Notes: a model not told the origin generated them from the sequence alone. Shown: positions 22,995 to 30,685, numbered from the stretch's first letter. The stretch is 36,665 nucleotides of DNA from Clostridiales bacterium UBA6114 (GCA_002423435.1 DIWE01000005.1:1-36665); one strand, 5' to 3'. Made by a program: numbers and translations.

Positions 22995-23495
22995 ATGGTT
23001 CAAAACCCCATCAGAGGGAAAGCCCATGTTTTCGGGGACAATATCGATACCGACCAGATCCTGGCCGGCTGTTATTTGGAGCTTACCGATCCGCTTCAAA
23101 TCGCGTCGCACTGCATGGAGAGTATCGACCCTGATTTTGCCGGACGTTTTCAAAACGGCGATATTGTAGTCGCGGGAACAAATTTCGGCTGCGGCTCCAG
23201 CAGGGAACACGCCGTAATTGCCCTGAAATATCTCGGCGCCGGGGCCGTCGTCGCAAAAAGCTTTGCCCGGATTTTTTTCAGAAACGCAATTAATCTGGGC
23301 CTGCCGGTGCTGGTTTGCCGGGACATCGACCGGATTGCGGCACAGGGGAGGGAGCTTTCAATTGATACGGGAAACTGGACGCTCGGGGCGTATGGCTGTC
23401 CCCAAAGCGTATCAGTCGAGCCGGTTTCCGATTACGCGCTCAAAATCTTAAACGCAGGCGGGATTAAACCGCTCATGAAAACGGCGCAGGATTAA
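22995..23495 (+). CDS. Aconitase-family hydro-lyase small subunit (LeuD-like)
   Basis: A 166-residue swivel-domain subunit that completes the active site of the preceding large subunit. GKAHVFGDNIDTDQILAG is the conserved N-terminal motif, and FGCGSSREHAVIALKYLGAGAVVAKSFARIFFRNAINLGLP carries the Ser-Arg catalytic loop. The length is normal for the short homoaconitase-like LeuD group. TAGGAG is present upstream of ATG 22995, 35 bases after the large-subunit gene. A 15-bp direct repeat overlaps the last codons. It is the last gene of cluster 2; no strong terminator with a T-run was seen after it. Confidence 0.94.
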   Translation: MVQNPIRGKAHVFGDNIDTDQILAGCYLELTDPLQIASHCMESIDPDFAGRFQNGDIVVAGTNFGCGSSREHAVIALKYLGAGAVVAKSFARIFFRNAINLGLPVLVCRDIDRIAAQGRELSIDTGNWTLGAYGCPQSVSVEPVSDYALKILNAGGIKPLMKTAQD

Positions 23496-23503
23496 ACCGC
23501 TCA
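23461..23503 (+). repeat. 15-bp direct repeat at the leuD-like gene's 3' end
   Basis: GGATTAAACCGCTCA occurs at 23461-23475 and again at 23489-23503. The second copy supplies the stop codon of the small-subunit gene. It may be a short duplication that moved the stop. Confidence 0.6.
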
Positions 23504-23613
23504 ACAATATTTGAAGCTCATCCGCATGGCTTTCCCGCTGGAGCGGCCGGGGGAGAGGCTGCCGGAAATCAAACGGAAAAATGGCAGCGGGACAAAGCGG
23601 GCGAGAACGGTCA

Positions 23614-23642
23614 TTGACAAACCGCCTCAATGCAATTACTAT
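23614..23642 (+). promoter_or_regulatory. Promoter of the ferritin-like/rubrerythrin operon
   Basis: TTGACA (23614-23619), a 17-base spacer, then TACTAT (23637-23642). It leaves a 5' leader of about 105 bases before the ferritin-like gene. No PerR- or Fur-like palindrome was recognised. Confidence 0.5.
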
Positions 23643-23753
23643 TAATTTATAATCGTTACAAGCTGTGCCGGTAATGGGGATATTTATTTAGGACACAGCG
23701 GATAAAAAAACAAACGAGATAAAAAATGATATCATTAAAGGAGGAACAACACT

Positions 23754-24062
23754 ATGCCAGAATTCGGAACCCCATTTGCAGGTCTTGCCAAAGACCGGAA
23801 GCTGACAGAGGCGGAGCTGATCCGGGCGATTCGGTTCATGATCGCGGCGGAATACGAAGCCATTCAGCTTTACATGCAGCTCGCGGAATCGACGGACAAC
23901 AAGCTTGCGATCGAGGTATTAAAGGATATTGCCGACGAGGAGCGCGTTCATGCGGGAGAATTCCTGAGACTCCTTAAGGAGCTTGCCCCGGACGAGGAGA
24001 AATTCTATGAGGAAGGCGCCGAGGAAGTCGAGGAAGAGATTTTGGAGCTGGGCAAGGCTTAG
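23754..24062 (+). CDS. Half-ferritin (encapsulated-ferritin-like, Flp/EncFtn type)
   Basis: A 102-residue two-helix ferritin-like protein. Metal-site candidates are E33 and E35 in AAEYEAIQLY, and E62, E63 and H66 in DEERVHAGEF. Single chains have only half of a four-helix bundle, so a dimer would build the di-iron site, as in EncFtn/Flp proteins. The acidic tail (EEGAEEVEEEILELGKA) resembles the charged C-termini of this group. No encapsulin shell gene is nearby. It lies 60 bases ahead of rubrerythrin and behind a strong AAAGGAGGAACAACACT site, so it probably serves iron storage and peroxide defence in an anaerobe. The precise subfamily is uncertain. Confidence 0.8.
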   Translation: MPEFGTPFAGLAKDRKLTEAELIRAIRFMIAAEYEAIQLYMQLAESTDNKLAIEVLKDIADEERVHAGEFLRLLKELAPDEEKFYEEGAEEVEEEILELGKA

Positions 24063-24122
24063 CCTTGCCCGCAAAACGGCATGAAACGGCCGCGGAAAAT
24101 GAAAACGACAGGAGGATAAAAA

Positions 24123-24614
24123 TTGGGCGATAAAACCTACGACAACCTGATGGAAGCGTTTGCCGGAGAGGCCCAGGCAAACCGGAAATATCTCGCCTAC
24201 TCGAAAAAAGCGGAAGCGGAGGGCAAATTGAACGCGGCCAAGCTTTTTAAAGCGGCTTCCGACGCGGAAACCCTGCATGCGCTGAAGGAATTTGAGGTAG
24301 CGGGGAAAATCGGCGCCACAGAGGACAACCTGAAGGACGCGGTAGACGGCGAGACGCATGAGTACCAGAGCATGTATCCGGATTTTCTGAAGGCAGCCGA
24401 GGAAGAGGGCAACAAAAAAGCCGCCATGGCCTTTACCTTCGCGATGAAAGCGGAGGAGGTGCACGCCAGGCTCTACAAAGAGGCTTTGGAAAGTCTTGAC
24501 CAGACGGAGGAAGTCTTTTACTATCTATGTCCGGTCTGCGGCAACATAGAAAAGGAAGTTCCGGACAAATGCCGCATCTGCGGCGTTCCGGGGTCAAAAT
24601 TCATCAAATACTGA
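24123..24614 (+). CDS. rbr: Rubrerythrin
   Basis: A 163-residue cytoplasmic peroxidase that reduces hydrogen peroxide with electrons from rubredoxin or NADH-linked partners. It starts with TTG at 24123, seven bases after GGAGG. The ferritin-like domain has NLMEAFAGEAQANRKYLAYSKKAEAEG and AMKAEEVHARLYKEAL with the diiron Glu and His residues. The C-terminal rubredoxin-like domain has CPVCG and CRICG for the FeS4 site. It is shorter than the 190-residue Desulfovibrio form, as is common in Clostridia. It probably shares the promoter at 23614 with the half-ferritin. Confidence 0.96.
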   Translation: MGDKTYDNLMEAFAGEAQANRKYLAYSKKAEAEGKLNAAKLFKAASDAETLHALKEFEVAGKIGATEDNLKDAVDGETHEYQSMYPDFLKAAEEEGNKKAAMAFTFAMKAEEVHARLYKEALESLDQTEEVFYYLCPVCGNIEKEVPDKCRICGVPGSKFIKY

Positions 24615-24650
24615 TCCGTGTATACGGCTTAAAATAATCCGAACAAAACA

Positions 24651-24677
24651 AAAAGTCCTTAACGAAGGACTTTTTTG
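24651..24677. terminator. Bidirectional terminator after rubrerythrin
   Basis: AAAAGTCCTT and AAGGACTTTT form a perfect 10-bp stem with loop AACG, with A/T-runs on both sides. It can also serve the convergent GGDEF gene. Confidence 0.9.
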
Positions 24678-24749
24678 TTTATCCGGCAACGCATGGCCTT
24701 TTGTAAGCAGAGAGTGTCGCGAAATGCATATGCGTTTCGCGCCCAATCA

Positions 24750-25727
24750 CTATTTGACTTCATAGTCATAAAACAGGATTTCGCCTCCGCTGCACATTGC
24801 CCTGCCTCTGCCGCACCTTTTTGCCCAGTACAAAAGCCCGTCGACGTCACCGAGCAGATCTTCCAAGCGCGCGTATTTCCCTTTGCCCGCAAAAATGACC
24901 CCGGCACTGAAAGTAACGGGGTTTTCCAAGTCCTCTGAAAAATAATCCTTAAGCGCTTTATGTATCCGCTGCAATATTTGCAATGACTGATCCTCATCGG
25001 CTTCATAAAAGACAAGGATAAATTCCTCGCCGCCGAATCGGCCCAAAATATCCTTTGCCCGCATATGCTTTCGCGCGATGGCGGAGAACACTTCCAGCAC
25101 CTTGTCTCCCATCAGATGGCCGTATTGGTCGTTGATTTCCTTGAAATTATCAAAATCGATCATACAAGCCGTAAAGAAGACGCTTTCCTTTTTGGCATCC
25201 ATGAGCCTGCGCATGGCATGGATCAGGCCGCATTTATTCATAGTTCCGGTGGCAAAGTCAAGAGTGAGCTGCGCCTTTAACCGGTTTTCCCTTTGCTTTA
25301 GGTCCGTTACATCTGTAAAAGTGAGCACGGCATACTCTTTGCCCCGATATGTAATGCGGCTGCCGTTTAGCCGGAACCATTTTCGCACAGGGCGATTATT
25401 GCGATAAAACGAATATTGGACGACGCTGTTTTCAATCGCCATATTAAAAAGCAAAATTTTTCTCAGGGCTTTTCTGATACCACAACGCGCGCAGCTGCCA
25501 CTCTCTCCACATTCAAAACGGCCACATCTGAGTTCTGCGCAGGAAAAAGCGCTGCCGAAGGACAGCCCGGCAGGATCGCCGGGTTTTGATTTTATATATT
25601 GGAACATTTGATTATTGGCGGACACGATGTGAAAATTGCGATCCACAACGGTCTGTCCGAGCATTGAGTTTTGATAAACCACACGAAAAAAAGAGCGTTT
25701 TTCATCCAATGCAAAATCGTCGTTCAC
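24750..25727 (-). CDS. Diguanylate cyclase with PAS and Cys-cluster sensor region
   Basis: A 325-residue signalling enzyme that makes cyclic di-GMP. A PAS domain spans about 15-145. It contains five cysteines at C63, C68, C73, C79 and C82 (pattern C-x4-C-x4-C-x5-C-x2-C), a cluster seen in some PAS sensors and able to hold an Fe-S centre or metal. The GGDEF domain spans about 155-325. Its active site is GGEEF at 232-236, and the RAKD I-site (223-226) for product inhibition is present. No membrane segment or signal peptide was seen, so it is a cytoplasmic redox or metal sensor candidate. The start is GTG 25727 with a weak ribosome-binding site. It is divergent from an XRE regulator. Confidence 0.93.
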   Translation of the reverse strand: MNDDFALDEKRSFFRVVYQNSMLGQTVVDRNFHIVSANNQMFQYIKSKPGDPAGLSFGSAFSCAELRCGRFECGESGSCARCGIRKALRKILLFNMAIENSVVQYSFYRNNRPVRKWFRLNGSRITYRGKEYAVLTFTDVTDLKQRENRLKAQLTLDFATGTMNKCGLIHAMRRLMDAKKESVFFTACMIDFDNFKEINDQYGHLMGDKVLEVFSAIARKHMRAKDILGRFGGEEFILVFYEADEDQSLQILQRIHKALKDYFSEDLENPVTFSAGVIFAGKGKYARLEDLLGDVDGLLYWAKRCGRGRAMCSGGEILFYDYEVK

Positions 25728-25814
25728 TATAAAATCACCAACAACATCCTTTCGTTGAAACAGATATCTGCCGTACCCGTTGCATTGCTGCGATCAGCCA
25801 GGCCTTGATAATGC

Positions 25815-25836
25815 GGTATAACAACAATATTATACC
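25815..25836. promoter_or_regulatory. Operator-like inverted repeat between the GGDEF and XRE genes
   Basis: GGTATAA (25815-25821) and TTATACC (25830-25836) are perfect 7-bp arms with an 8-base spacer in the divergent intergenic region. It is a likely binding site for the adjacent XRE protein. Confidence 0.45.
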
Positions 25837-25916
25837 TTGATATGGCGTATTATTGCAACCAATCATTAGATAAAATGTTAAATGAATACAGGTTTATCTA
25901 AATGGAGGAGTTGCCG

Positions 25917-26168
25917 ATGCCCCCGATCAGCCGCAAATCATACACGGAAGAAGAAAAACAGTTTTTAAGGAATATTGGATATAAGATTCAATTCTTCAGA
26001 AAGCGTCGGGGTCTTAGTCAAAATGAACTGGCTGAGAAAGCCGATTTAAGCTATACAACCATCAGCCATATTGAAAGCACCTCTGTTTACGGGTTATCAA
26101 TAATAGCGGTTTACAGGATAGCAAAGGCTCTTGACGTTGATCCCAGCCAACTTCTGACGTTTAATTAA
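25917..26168 (+). CDS. XRE/Cro-type helix-turn-helix regulator
   Basis: An 83-residue single-domain DNA-binding protein. ATG 25917 follows GGAGGAG by six bases; the frame also opens at 25902, but that ATG overlaps the site. The HTH is at about 24-65 (QFFRKRRGLSQNELAEKADLSYTTISHIES), followed by VYRIAKALDVDPSQLL. No effector domain is present. It may autoregulate and act on the divergent diguanylate cyclase through the inverted repeat at 25815 (inference). Two hairpins follow the gene. Confidence 0.9.
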   Translation: MPPISRKSYTEEEKQFLRNIGYKIQFFRKRRGLSQNELAEKADLSYTTISHIESTSVYGLSIIAVYRIAKALDVDPSQLLTFN

Positions 26169-26208
26169 AATCACATATACAAGGGATGGATTGGACTTAA
26201 AGTAAAGT

Positions 26209-26237
26209 AGCAGCCGCCGGTTTTGCCGGCGGCTGCT
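26209..26237 (+). terminator. GC-rich hairpin after the XRE gene
   Basis: AGCAGCCGCCGG and CCGGCGGCTGCT form a perfect 12-bp stem with loop TTTTG. No T-run follows, so it may be a pause or stability hairpin ahead of the terminator at 26270. Confidence 0.55.
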
Positions 26238-26269
26238 CTGAGTGTCGAAAAACTGTCTTTGAAGATTGT

Positions 26270-26295
26270 GAAGGGGCTGCGGCCCCTTCCTTTTT
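26270..26295 (+). terminator. Rho-independent terminator after the XRE gene
   Basis: GAAGGGGC and GCCCCTTC with loop TGCG, then CTTTTT. The stem is identical to that of the nrdJ terminator at 1991. The rest of 26296-26439 is AT-rich and holds no recognisable gene. Confidence 0.88.
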
Positions 26296-26482
26296 AATAT
26301 GCACGAAACCCAATATGCGCCGAGGACACATTACAAAATCCGGCATATGTTATTAATAATGAAAGACTAACTATTAAAAATCAAGCCTGAAATTAAGGAT
26401 GGTGGACAAAAACAGATGGTTGGAGAAAGTATATAGCAAAGCAGGCGTCCGCTAAGACACCGCTTAGGCTATCGTGAAAAAA

Positions 26483-27658
26483 TCAAGCTGTCAGACGGTA
26501 AGGTTCTCTGGATTTCTCCAAGGCGAAAATGAGCCGTACCAGCTTCTTGGCAGCGTGGGAAATGGCAACATTGTAGTGCTTGCCCTCGGCTCGCTTCTTA
26601 GCGAGGTAAGAAGCAAAGGTTGGGTCCCAATGGCAGACATACTTGGCAGCGTTGAAGATGGCAAAGCGCAGGTATCTGGAGCCGCGTTTCTCCATATGGG
26701 CATAGCAGTTCGCAAGCTGCCCGGATTGGTATGTAGATGGTGACAGTCCGGCGTAGGCCAGCACCTTGTCCGGGGAATCAAAGCGGGAGAAATCGCCCAC
26801 CTCGGCCAGAATCATGGCTCCCATCCGAGTACCAAGTCCGGGGATTATGGTAATGGGTGGGTGAAGTTCATCCATAATGGTCTGGATTGCAGTTTCGATT
26901 TCTTCAATCTCAGCGTCAAGTTCCCGAATGAGGTGGATGGTGTGTCGAAGCTCCAATGATTTTGCCGGCATGCTGGAACCAATCGATGCTTTGGCAGCTT
27001 CACGAATTTCTACAGCCATGTCCCGCTTGTAACGTCCTTTGGACGCATCAAGCAGGAGTGCCTTCAACCGTGTAAGGTGTGCATCCGCAACCTGCTTAGC
27101 CCCCGGGAACTCAACCAATAAGGCGTAGACAGAAGCCATATGGAGCGTTGGCACCAGCTTTTCCAGCTCCGGGAACAGAATGCACGCCAATCTGGCAATA
27201 GACTGCTTGAGCTTGGCCCTCTCTCTTACCTTGTCGAACCTGTATCGGGTGAGTGACTTTAATTCCTCGTTGTGGTAAGCTGTGTCTGTGTAGGGCTTGA
27301 GGCCCACATCAGACATGAGCATAGCCGCAATCGTTCGTGCATCAACACGGTCAGTCTTCGTCTTTCGCAGGGTGAGGCTTTTCCGGTACAGGTTGGTGTG
27401 CAAGGGGTTCAAGACATAGGTGGGAAGACCGTTGTCAAGAAGAAACCCGAGAATGTTGTAGCTGTAGTGTCCGGTTGCCTCAAGTCCTACTTTTATTTTG
27501 TCTTGAGAAGCGGAACAAGCCTGAAGCTTTTGCAGCAGGCGGTTGAAACCCTCCATGTTGTTGGGAATGGTGAACACGTCCGCGAGGACTTCCCCCTCCG
27601 AGCCCATGATGAAGCAGTCATGCTTGTCCTTGGCAACATCAATCCCAACACAAATCAT
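26483..27658 (-). CDS. IS110-family transposase (RNA-guided DEDD recombinase)
   Basis: A 391-residue, apparently intact transposase. The RuvC-like N-terminal domain has the DEDD residues D7 (GIDVAKDKHD), E60 (VGLEATGHYS), and D103/D106 (KTDRVDARTIA). A helical linker follows. The C-terminal Transposase_20 domain begins IPGLGTRMGAMILAEVGDFSRF and carries the serine-containing AYAGLSPSTYQSGQL segment, which provides the nucleophile. IS110 enzymes recombine DNA guided by a structured bridge RNA made from the element's noncoding end. An AACCTCCAGCG complement places GGAGG upstream of the ATG at 27658. Confidence 0.96.
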   Translation of the reverse strand: MICVGIDVAKDKHDCFIMGSEGEVLADVFTIPNNMEGFNRLLQKLQACSASQDKIKVGLEATGHYSYNILGFLLDNGLPTYVLNPLHTNLYRKSLTLRKTKTDRVDARTIAAMLMSDVGLKPYTDTAYHNEELKSLTRYRFDKVRERAKLKQSIARLACILFPELEKLVPTLHMASVYALLVEFPGAKQVADAHLTRLKALLLDASKGRYKRDMAVEIREAAKASIGSSMPAKSLELRHTIHLIRELDAEIEEIETAIQTIMDELHPPITIIPGLGTRMGAMILAEVGDFSRFDSPDKVLAYAGLSPSTYQSGQLANCYAHMEKRGSRYLRFAIFNAAKYVCHWDPTFASYLAKKRAEGKHYNVAISHAAKKLVRLIFALEKSREPYRLTA

Positions 27659-27664
27659 GATAAA

Positions 27665-27865
27665 ACCTCCAGCGATTATTTGATGCTGCTGTATCCACAG
27701 GAGACCTTGCTCTTGTAACCTTGTTCTAAATAAACCGTCTGGCGGTATCTAACTGATCAACAATACTGCAAAGGGCTGTGGTTGGAGCCTTTCAAGAACC
27801 ATCTTGTGGTAGGAGGTTGACCAATCCACAGCATCCCTTACAGTGTAGCACAGCCCTTGGAGAGG
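27665..27865 (-). ncRNA. Candidate IS110 bridge RNA (seekRNA) region
   Basis: The roughly 200 noncoding bases upstream of the transposase are where IS110-group elements encode their bridge RNA. On the minus strand a 10-bp perfect helix AAGGGCTGTG (27849-27858) with CACAGCCCTT (27771-27780) encloses about 68 bases. Inside is a smaller hairpin with ACCA/TGGT pairing, plausible for a guide loop. A second structured section lies closer to the transposase. Exact ends and guide loops were not determined. Confidence 0.5.
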
Positions 27866-27905
27866 GGCTTTAATAACTACTACTCTATAATACAAGGTGG
27901 TATTT

Positions 27906-29315
27906 ATGTTTATTCATGTGATAAAAGCGGGAGAAACACTTTGGCAGATCGCAAACAATTACCGCGTCCCCATAGCGGGCATCATAGAACTCAACGGGCT
28001 TTCAGATCCGAATCGGCTGGTCATAGGGCAGGCGCTGGTCATCCCCGGCGAGGATGTTTTTCACACCGTGAGACCGGGAGAGACGTTATGGGCAATCGCG
28101 CAGACGTACGGTACGACCGTACAAACCATTCTACAGAACAATCAAATCGAAAACCCCGACAGAATATATCCCGGGCTGACGATCTATATCCCGGCCCCGC
28201 GCCACCGCATAGCGCCGGGAGAAACGCTGTGGGCAATCGCCCAAAGATACGGTGTTTCCATACAAAGCCTGATAAAAGCCAATCGCATTGCCGACCCGGA
28301 CTCTATTTACCCGGGCACGATATTGGTGATCCCGCGCAGGCCGAGGCCTTTGATAAGCGTAAACGGCTATATTTACATGCTGGGAGAGAGCGCGGCCCCG
28401 ATTGTCAGAGAGGTCGGCGAGCATCTGACATACTTAAGCCCGTTCGCCTATTTAATCAGAGAAGACGGAAGCCTGCAGCCGGCCGACGATGTCCCGGCCA
28501 TTCAAGCCGCCGAAGCGGAGGGAGTAACCCCGATGATGGCGGTTACAAACTTTACCGCAACCTCAAGAGGGGAAAACCTTGCGCATATCGTACTTAACAG
28601 CACCCAAATCACGGATCGGCTACTTACCCAAATCATAAATACAATGAGAGCAAAAGGCTACCTCGGATTAAACATCGACTTTGAGAATGTGCTTCCGGCC
28701 GACCGCGAGGCGTACAATCGTTTTCTTGAACGCACGGTGGCCCGTCTGCATGCGGAAGGATTTTTCGTTTCAACAGCCGTCGCCCCAAAGACGACAGGTG
28801 CGCAAACCGGACTTTTGTATGAAGCGCACGATTATGCGGCGCACGGCAGAATCGTCGATTTTGTGATATTGATGACTTATGAATGGGGGTGGAGAAAGGG
28901 CCCGCCGCAAGCCATTTCACCATTAAACCAAATAAAACGGGTCCTTGACTATGCCGTCACGGTGATCCCGCGGGAAAAGATCTTTTTCGGATTCCAGATT
29001 TATGCGAGAGACTGGCTTATCCCGCATGTCGAAGGACAGGAAGCCGAGACGTTCAGCCCCCAGGAAGCCGTATCGAGGGCCGTAAGATACGGAGCCGCCA
29101 TCCAGTATGATACAGTGGCCGCATCCCCCTTTTTCCGGTATACGGATGAGCGGGGGAGAGGGCATGAGGTGTGGTTTGAGGACGCGCGCAGCGCCCAGGC
29201 GAAATTTGACACGGTCAGGGATTACAGCTTGAGAGGAATCAGCTATTGGGCGCTCGGATACCCGTTCCCGCAAAACTGGGTTTTGCTCGAGGATAACTTT
29301 ACCGTCAGAAAATAA
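27906..29315 (+). CDS. LysM-repeat GH18 protein (YaaH/SleL-like spore peptidoglycan hydrolase)
   Basis: A 469-residue protein. The start is ATG 27906 after AAGGTGG; an upstream GTG at 27897 overlaps that site. Three LysM modules, at about 1-48, 50-96 and 98-143, each carry a GETLW(Q/A)IA core. A GH18 barrel follows from about 150, with LGLNIDFENV at the catalytic strand (the Glu is the acid) and ILMTYEWGWRKGPP plus GISYWALGYPFP later. YaaH/SleL proteins bind spore cortex peptidoglycan through LysM and cut it as N-acetylglucosaminidases during germination. No signal peptide is present, as in several spore-coat members. It lies beside the IS element, upstream of a convergent paralogue and near the ger operon. 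Confidence 0.93.
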   Translation: MFIHVIKAGETLWQIANNYRVPIAGIIELNGLSDPNRLVIGQALVIPGEDVFHTVRPGETLWAIAQTYGTTVQTILQNNQIENPDRIYPGLTIYIPAPRHRIAPGETLWAIAQRYGVSIQSLIKANRIADPDSIYPGTILVIPRRPRPLISVNGYIYMLGESAAPIVREVGEHLTYLSPFAYLIREDGSLQPADDVPAIQAAEAEGVTPMMAVTNFTATSRGENLAHIVLNSTQITDRLLTQIINTMRAKGYLGLNIDFENVLPADREAYNRFLERTVARLHAEGFFVSTAVAPKTTGAQTGLLYEAHDYAAHGRIVDFVILMTYEWGWRKGPPQAISPLNQIKRVLDYAVTVIPREKIFFGFQIYARDWLIPHVEGQEAETFSPQEAVSRAVRYGAAIQYDTVAASPFFRYTDERGRGHEVWFEDARSAQAKFDTVRDYSLRGISYWALGYPFPQNWVLLEDNFTVRK

Positions 29316-29357
29316 CTGATTTGCCTAAATTTTCTATCAGGTTGAGCTAAAGTCCGC

Positions 29358-29394
29358 AAAAAAAATGACTGCTTTAAGAGCAGCCATTTTTTTG
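29358..29394. terminator. Bidirectional terminator between the two LysM-GH18 genes
   Basis: A stem of about 14 bp with one mismatch; arms begin with eight A and end with seven T, so both strands have a T-run. It serves both convergent genes. Confidence 0.88.
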
Positions 29395-29413
29395 CTGTAT
29401 CCGCTGTATTTGT

Positions 29414-30685
29414 TCATAGCTTCCTTATGGTAAACAAATCAGATGCCATATTCCATGTCGCGGGAAAGGGCTGATCGATCAGCCAATAAAAAGCTCCCGC
29501 TATGCCATACTTATTTACAATTTGGTATTTATAATAATGGCTTTGCGCGTCCTCAAACCAAACCTCATGCTGCTGGCCGCTGGCGTCTGCATATCTTAAA
29601 TATGGCTGCCGCGCTTCACTGCTAAATAAAATACTTGCGTTATATGTTCTTGCGAGATTCCATACTTCGGGCAATGTGACGGTGGCTGCCAAATTTCCCG
29701 GAACGTAAGGATATCGCCAATCATATCCATAAAGCGTTAAGCCTAAATATATCTTATTTGCCGGTATATTATTTTGTGTGGCATAGTCCAATACCCTTTT
29801 TATATAAGGGATCGGCGCCGTCGCTCTTGGAGGGCCGGTACGCCAGCCCCACTCATACGTCATAATCGCCGCAATATCGATAATTGGTCCCAGCCGATTA
29901 TAATCAAAGAACCCGGCCCACTCTCTATCAGGCCAGTCTTCCCACTTGGGCGCAACATTTAATACAAGGATTTCGCCCTCGCTGTGGAGTCTTGTATAAA
30001 GCTCCTGAATAAATTGTGTAAACATATTCCTGTCTTGAGGGAATAAGTTCTCAAAGTCTATGACAACGCCTCTCAGGCTATAGTTTTGCAAAAATGCAAT
30101 AATATTATTGATCAGATTGCTGCGGCTTAAAGGGTCCGATATTACCGTATGCCCGAGATCGCCGCTGAATTCGCCGCGTACTAAATTTGTTAAAACAGGA
30201 AGCAGCGCAACATCGTTTCCTCTCGCCGCCGTAAGCGTTTCCAAATCCAATGCCCCGGTTATTTGCCCTGACGCCGTAACAGGAAAATCAAAAACCGCCA
30301 AATATGTAAGATAACGTGCCATTGAATTTATAAATAAGGTCCTATCCTGCACTCTTGACGGAATGAAATATCCTAAGGTCTCTAAAATGGCTTTTGTATA
30401 AACCGCCTGGCCGGGATAAATCGTATACGGATCAGAAAGGTTATTAGCGGTTATAAGCTGTGAGACGGTTATATTAAATTTTTTTGCGATAGACCAGGGT
30501 GTATCTCCCGGCTTTACAGTATAGGTTGCGGAAGGACTTTTTGTCGGTATCAGTAAATTCATTCCTGGAACTATATATTCAGCTGCATCAAGCCCGTTCG
30601 CATCGATGACAGCCTGCGGAGATACTCTGAATTTATTTGAGATACGCCAGATGCTGTCACCGGGTTTTACGCGGTATATGTTCAT
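29414..30685 (-). CDS. LysM-repeat GH18 protein, second paralogue
   Basis: A 423-residue YaaH/SleL-like protein. It has two LysM modules at about 1-47 and 52-98 (VKPGDSIWRISNKF, VKPGDTPWSIAKKF) against three in the convergent paralogue. The GH18 domain from about 105 carries LRGVVIDFENLFP with the catalytic Glu, IMTYEWGWRTGPP and AFYWLIDQPFPATW. HEVWFEDAQS is almost identical to HEVWFEDARS in the neighbour. Its codons look more AT-rich than the neighbour's, so it is not a recent duplicate. No signal peptide was seen. The likely role is spore cortex hydrolysis. Confidence 0.93.
   Translation of the reverse strand: MNIYRVKPGDSIWRISNKFRVSPQAVIDANGLDAAEYIVPGMNLLIPTKSPSATYTVKPGDTPWSIAKKFNITVSQLITANNLSDPYTIYPGQAVYTKAILETLGYFIPSRVQDRTLFINSMARYLTYLAVFDFPVTASGQITGALDLETLTAARGNDVALLPVLTNLVRGEFSGDLGHTVISDPLSRSNLINNIIAFLQNYSLRGVVIDFENLFPQDRNMFTQFIQELYTRLHSEGEILVLNVAPKWEDWPDREWAGFFDYNRLGPIIDIAAIMTYEWGWRTGPPRATAPIPYIKRVLDYATQNNIPANKIYLGLTLYGYDWRYPYVPGNLAATVTLPEVWNLARTYNASILFSSEARQPYLRYADASGQQHEVWFEDAQSHYYKYQIVNKYGIAGAFYWLIDQPFPATWNMASDLFTIRKL

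Larger units (their letters stand above)
26440..27880 (-). mobile_element. IS110-family insertion sequence (ends approximate)
   Basis: The element consists of one transposase gene on the minus strand plus a long noncoding stretch upstream of it. IS110 elements lack clear terminal inverted repeats, so the ends are estimates. A small hairpin (CTAAG..CTTAG at about 26452-26467) lies on the transposase-stop side; the noncoding side extends to somewhere between 27858 and 27900. The insertion lies between genes and disrupts no visible coding frame. Confidence 0.7.

Noticed and set aside
21700..23495. Leucine biosynthesis leuCD
   Set aside because: No leuA or leuB is nearby; the genes follow a TRAP transporter and an RraA-type protein under an IclR regulator.
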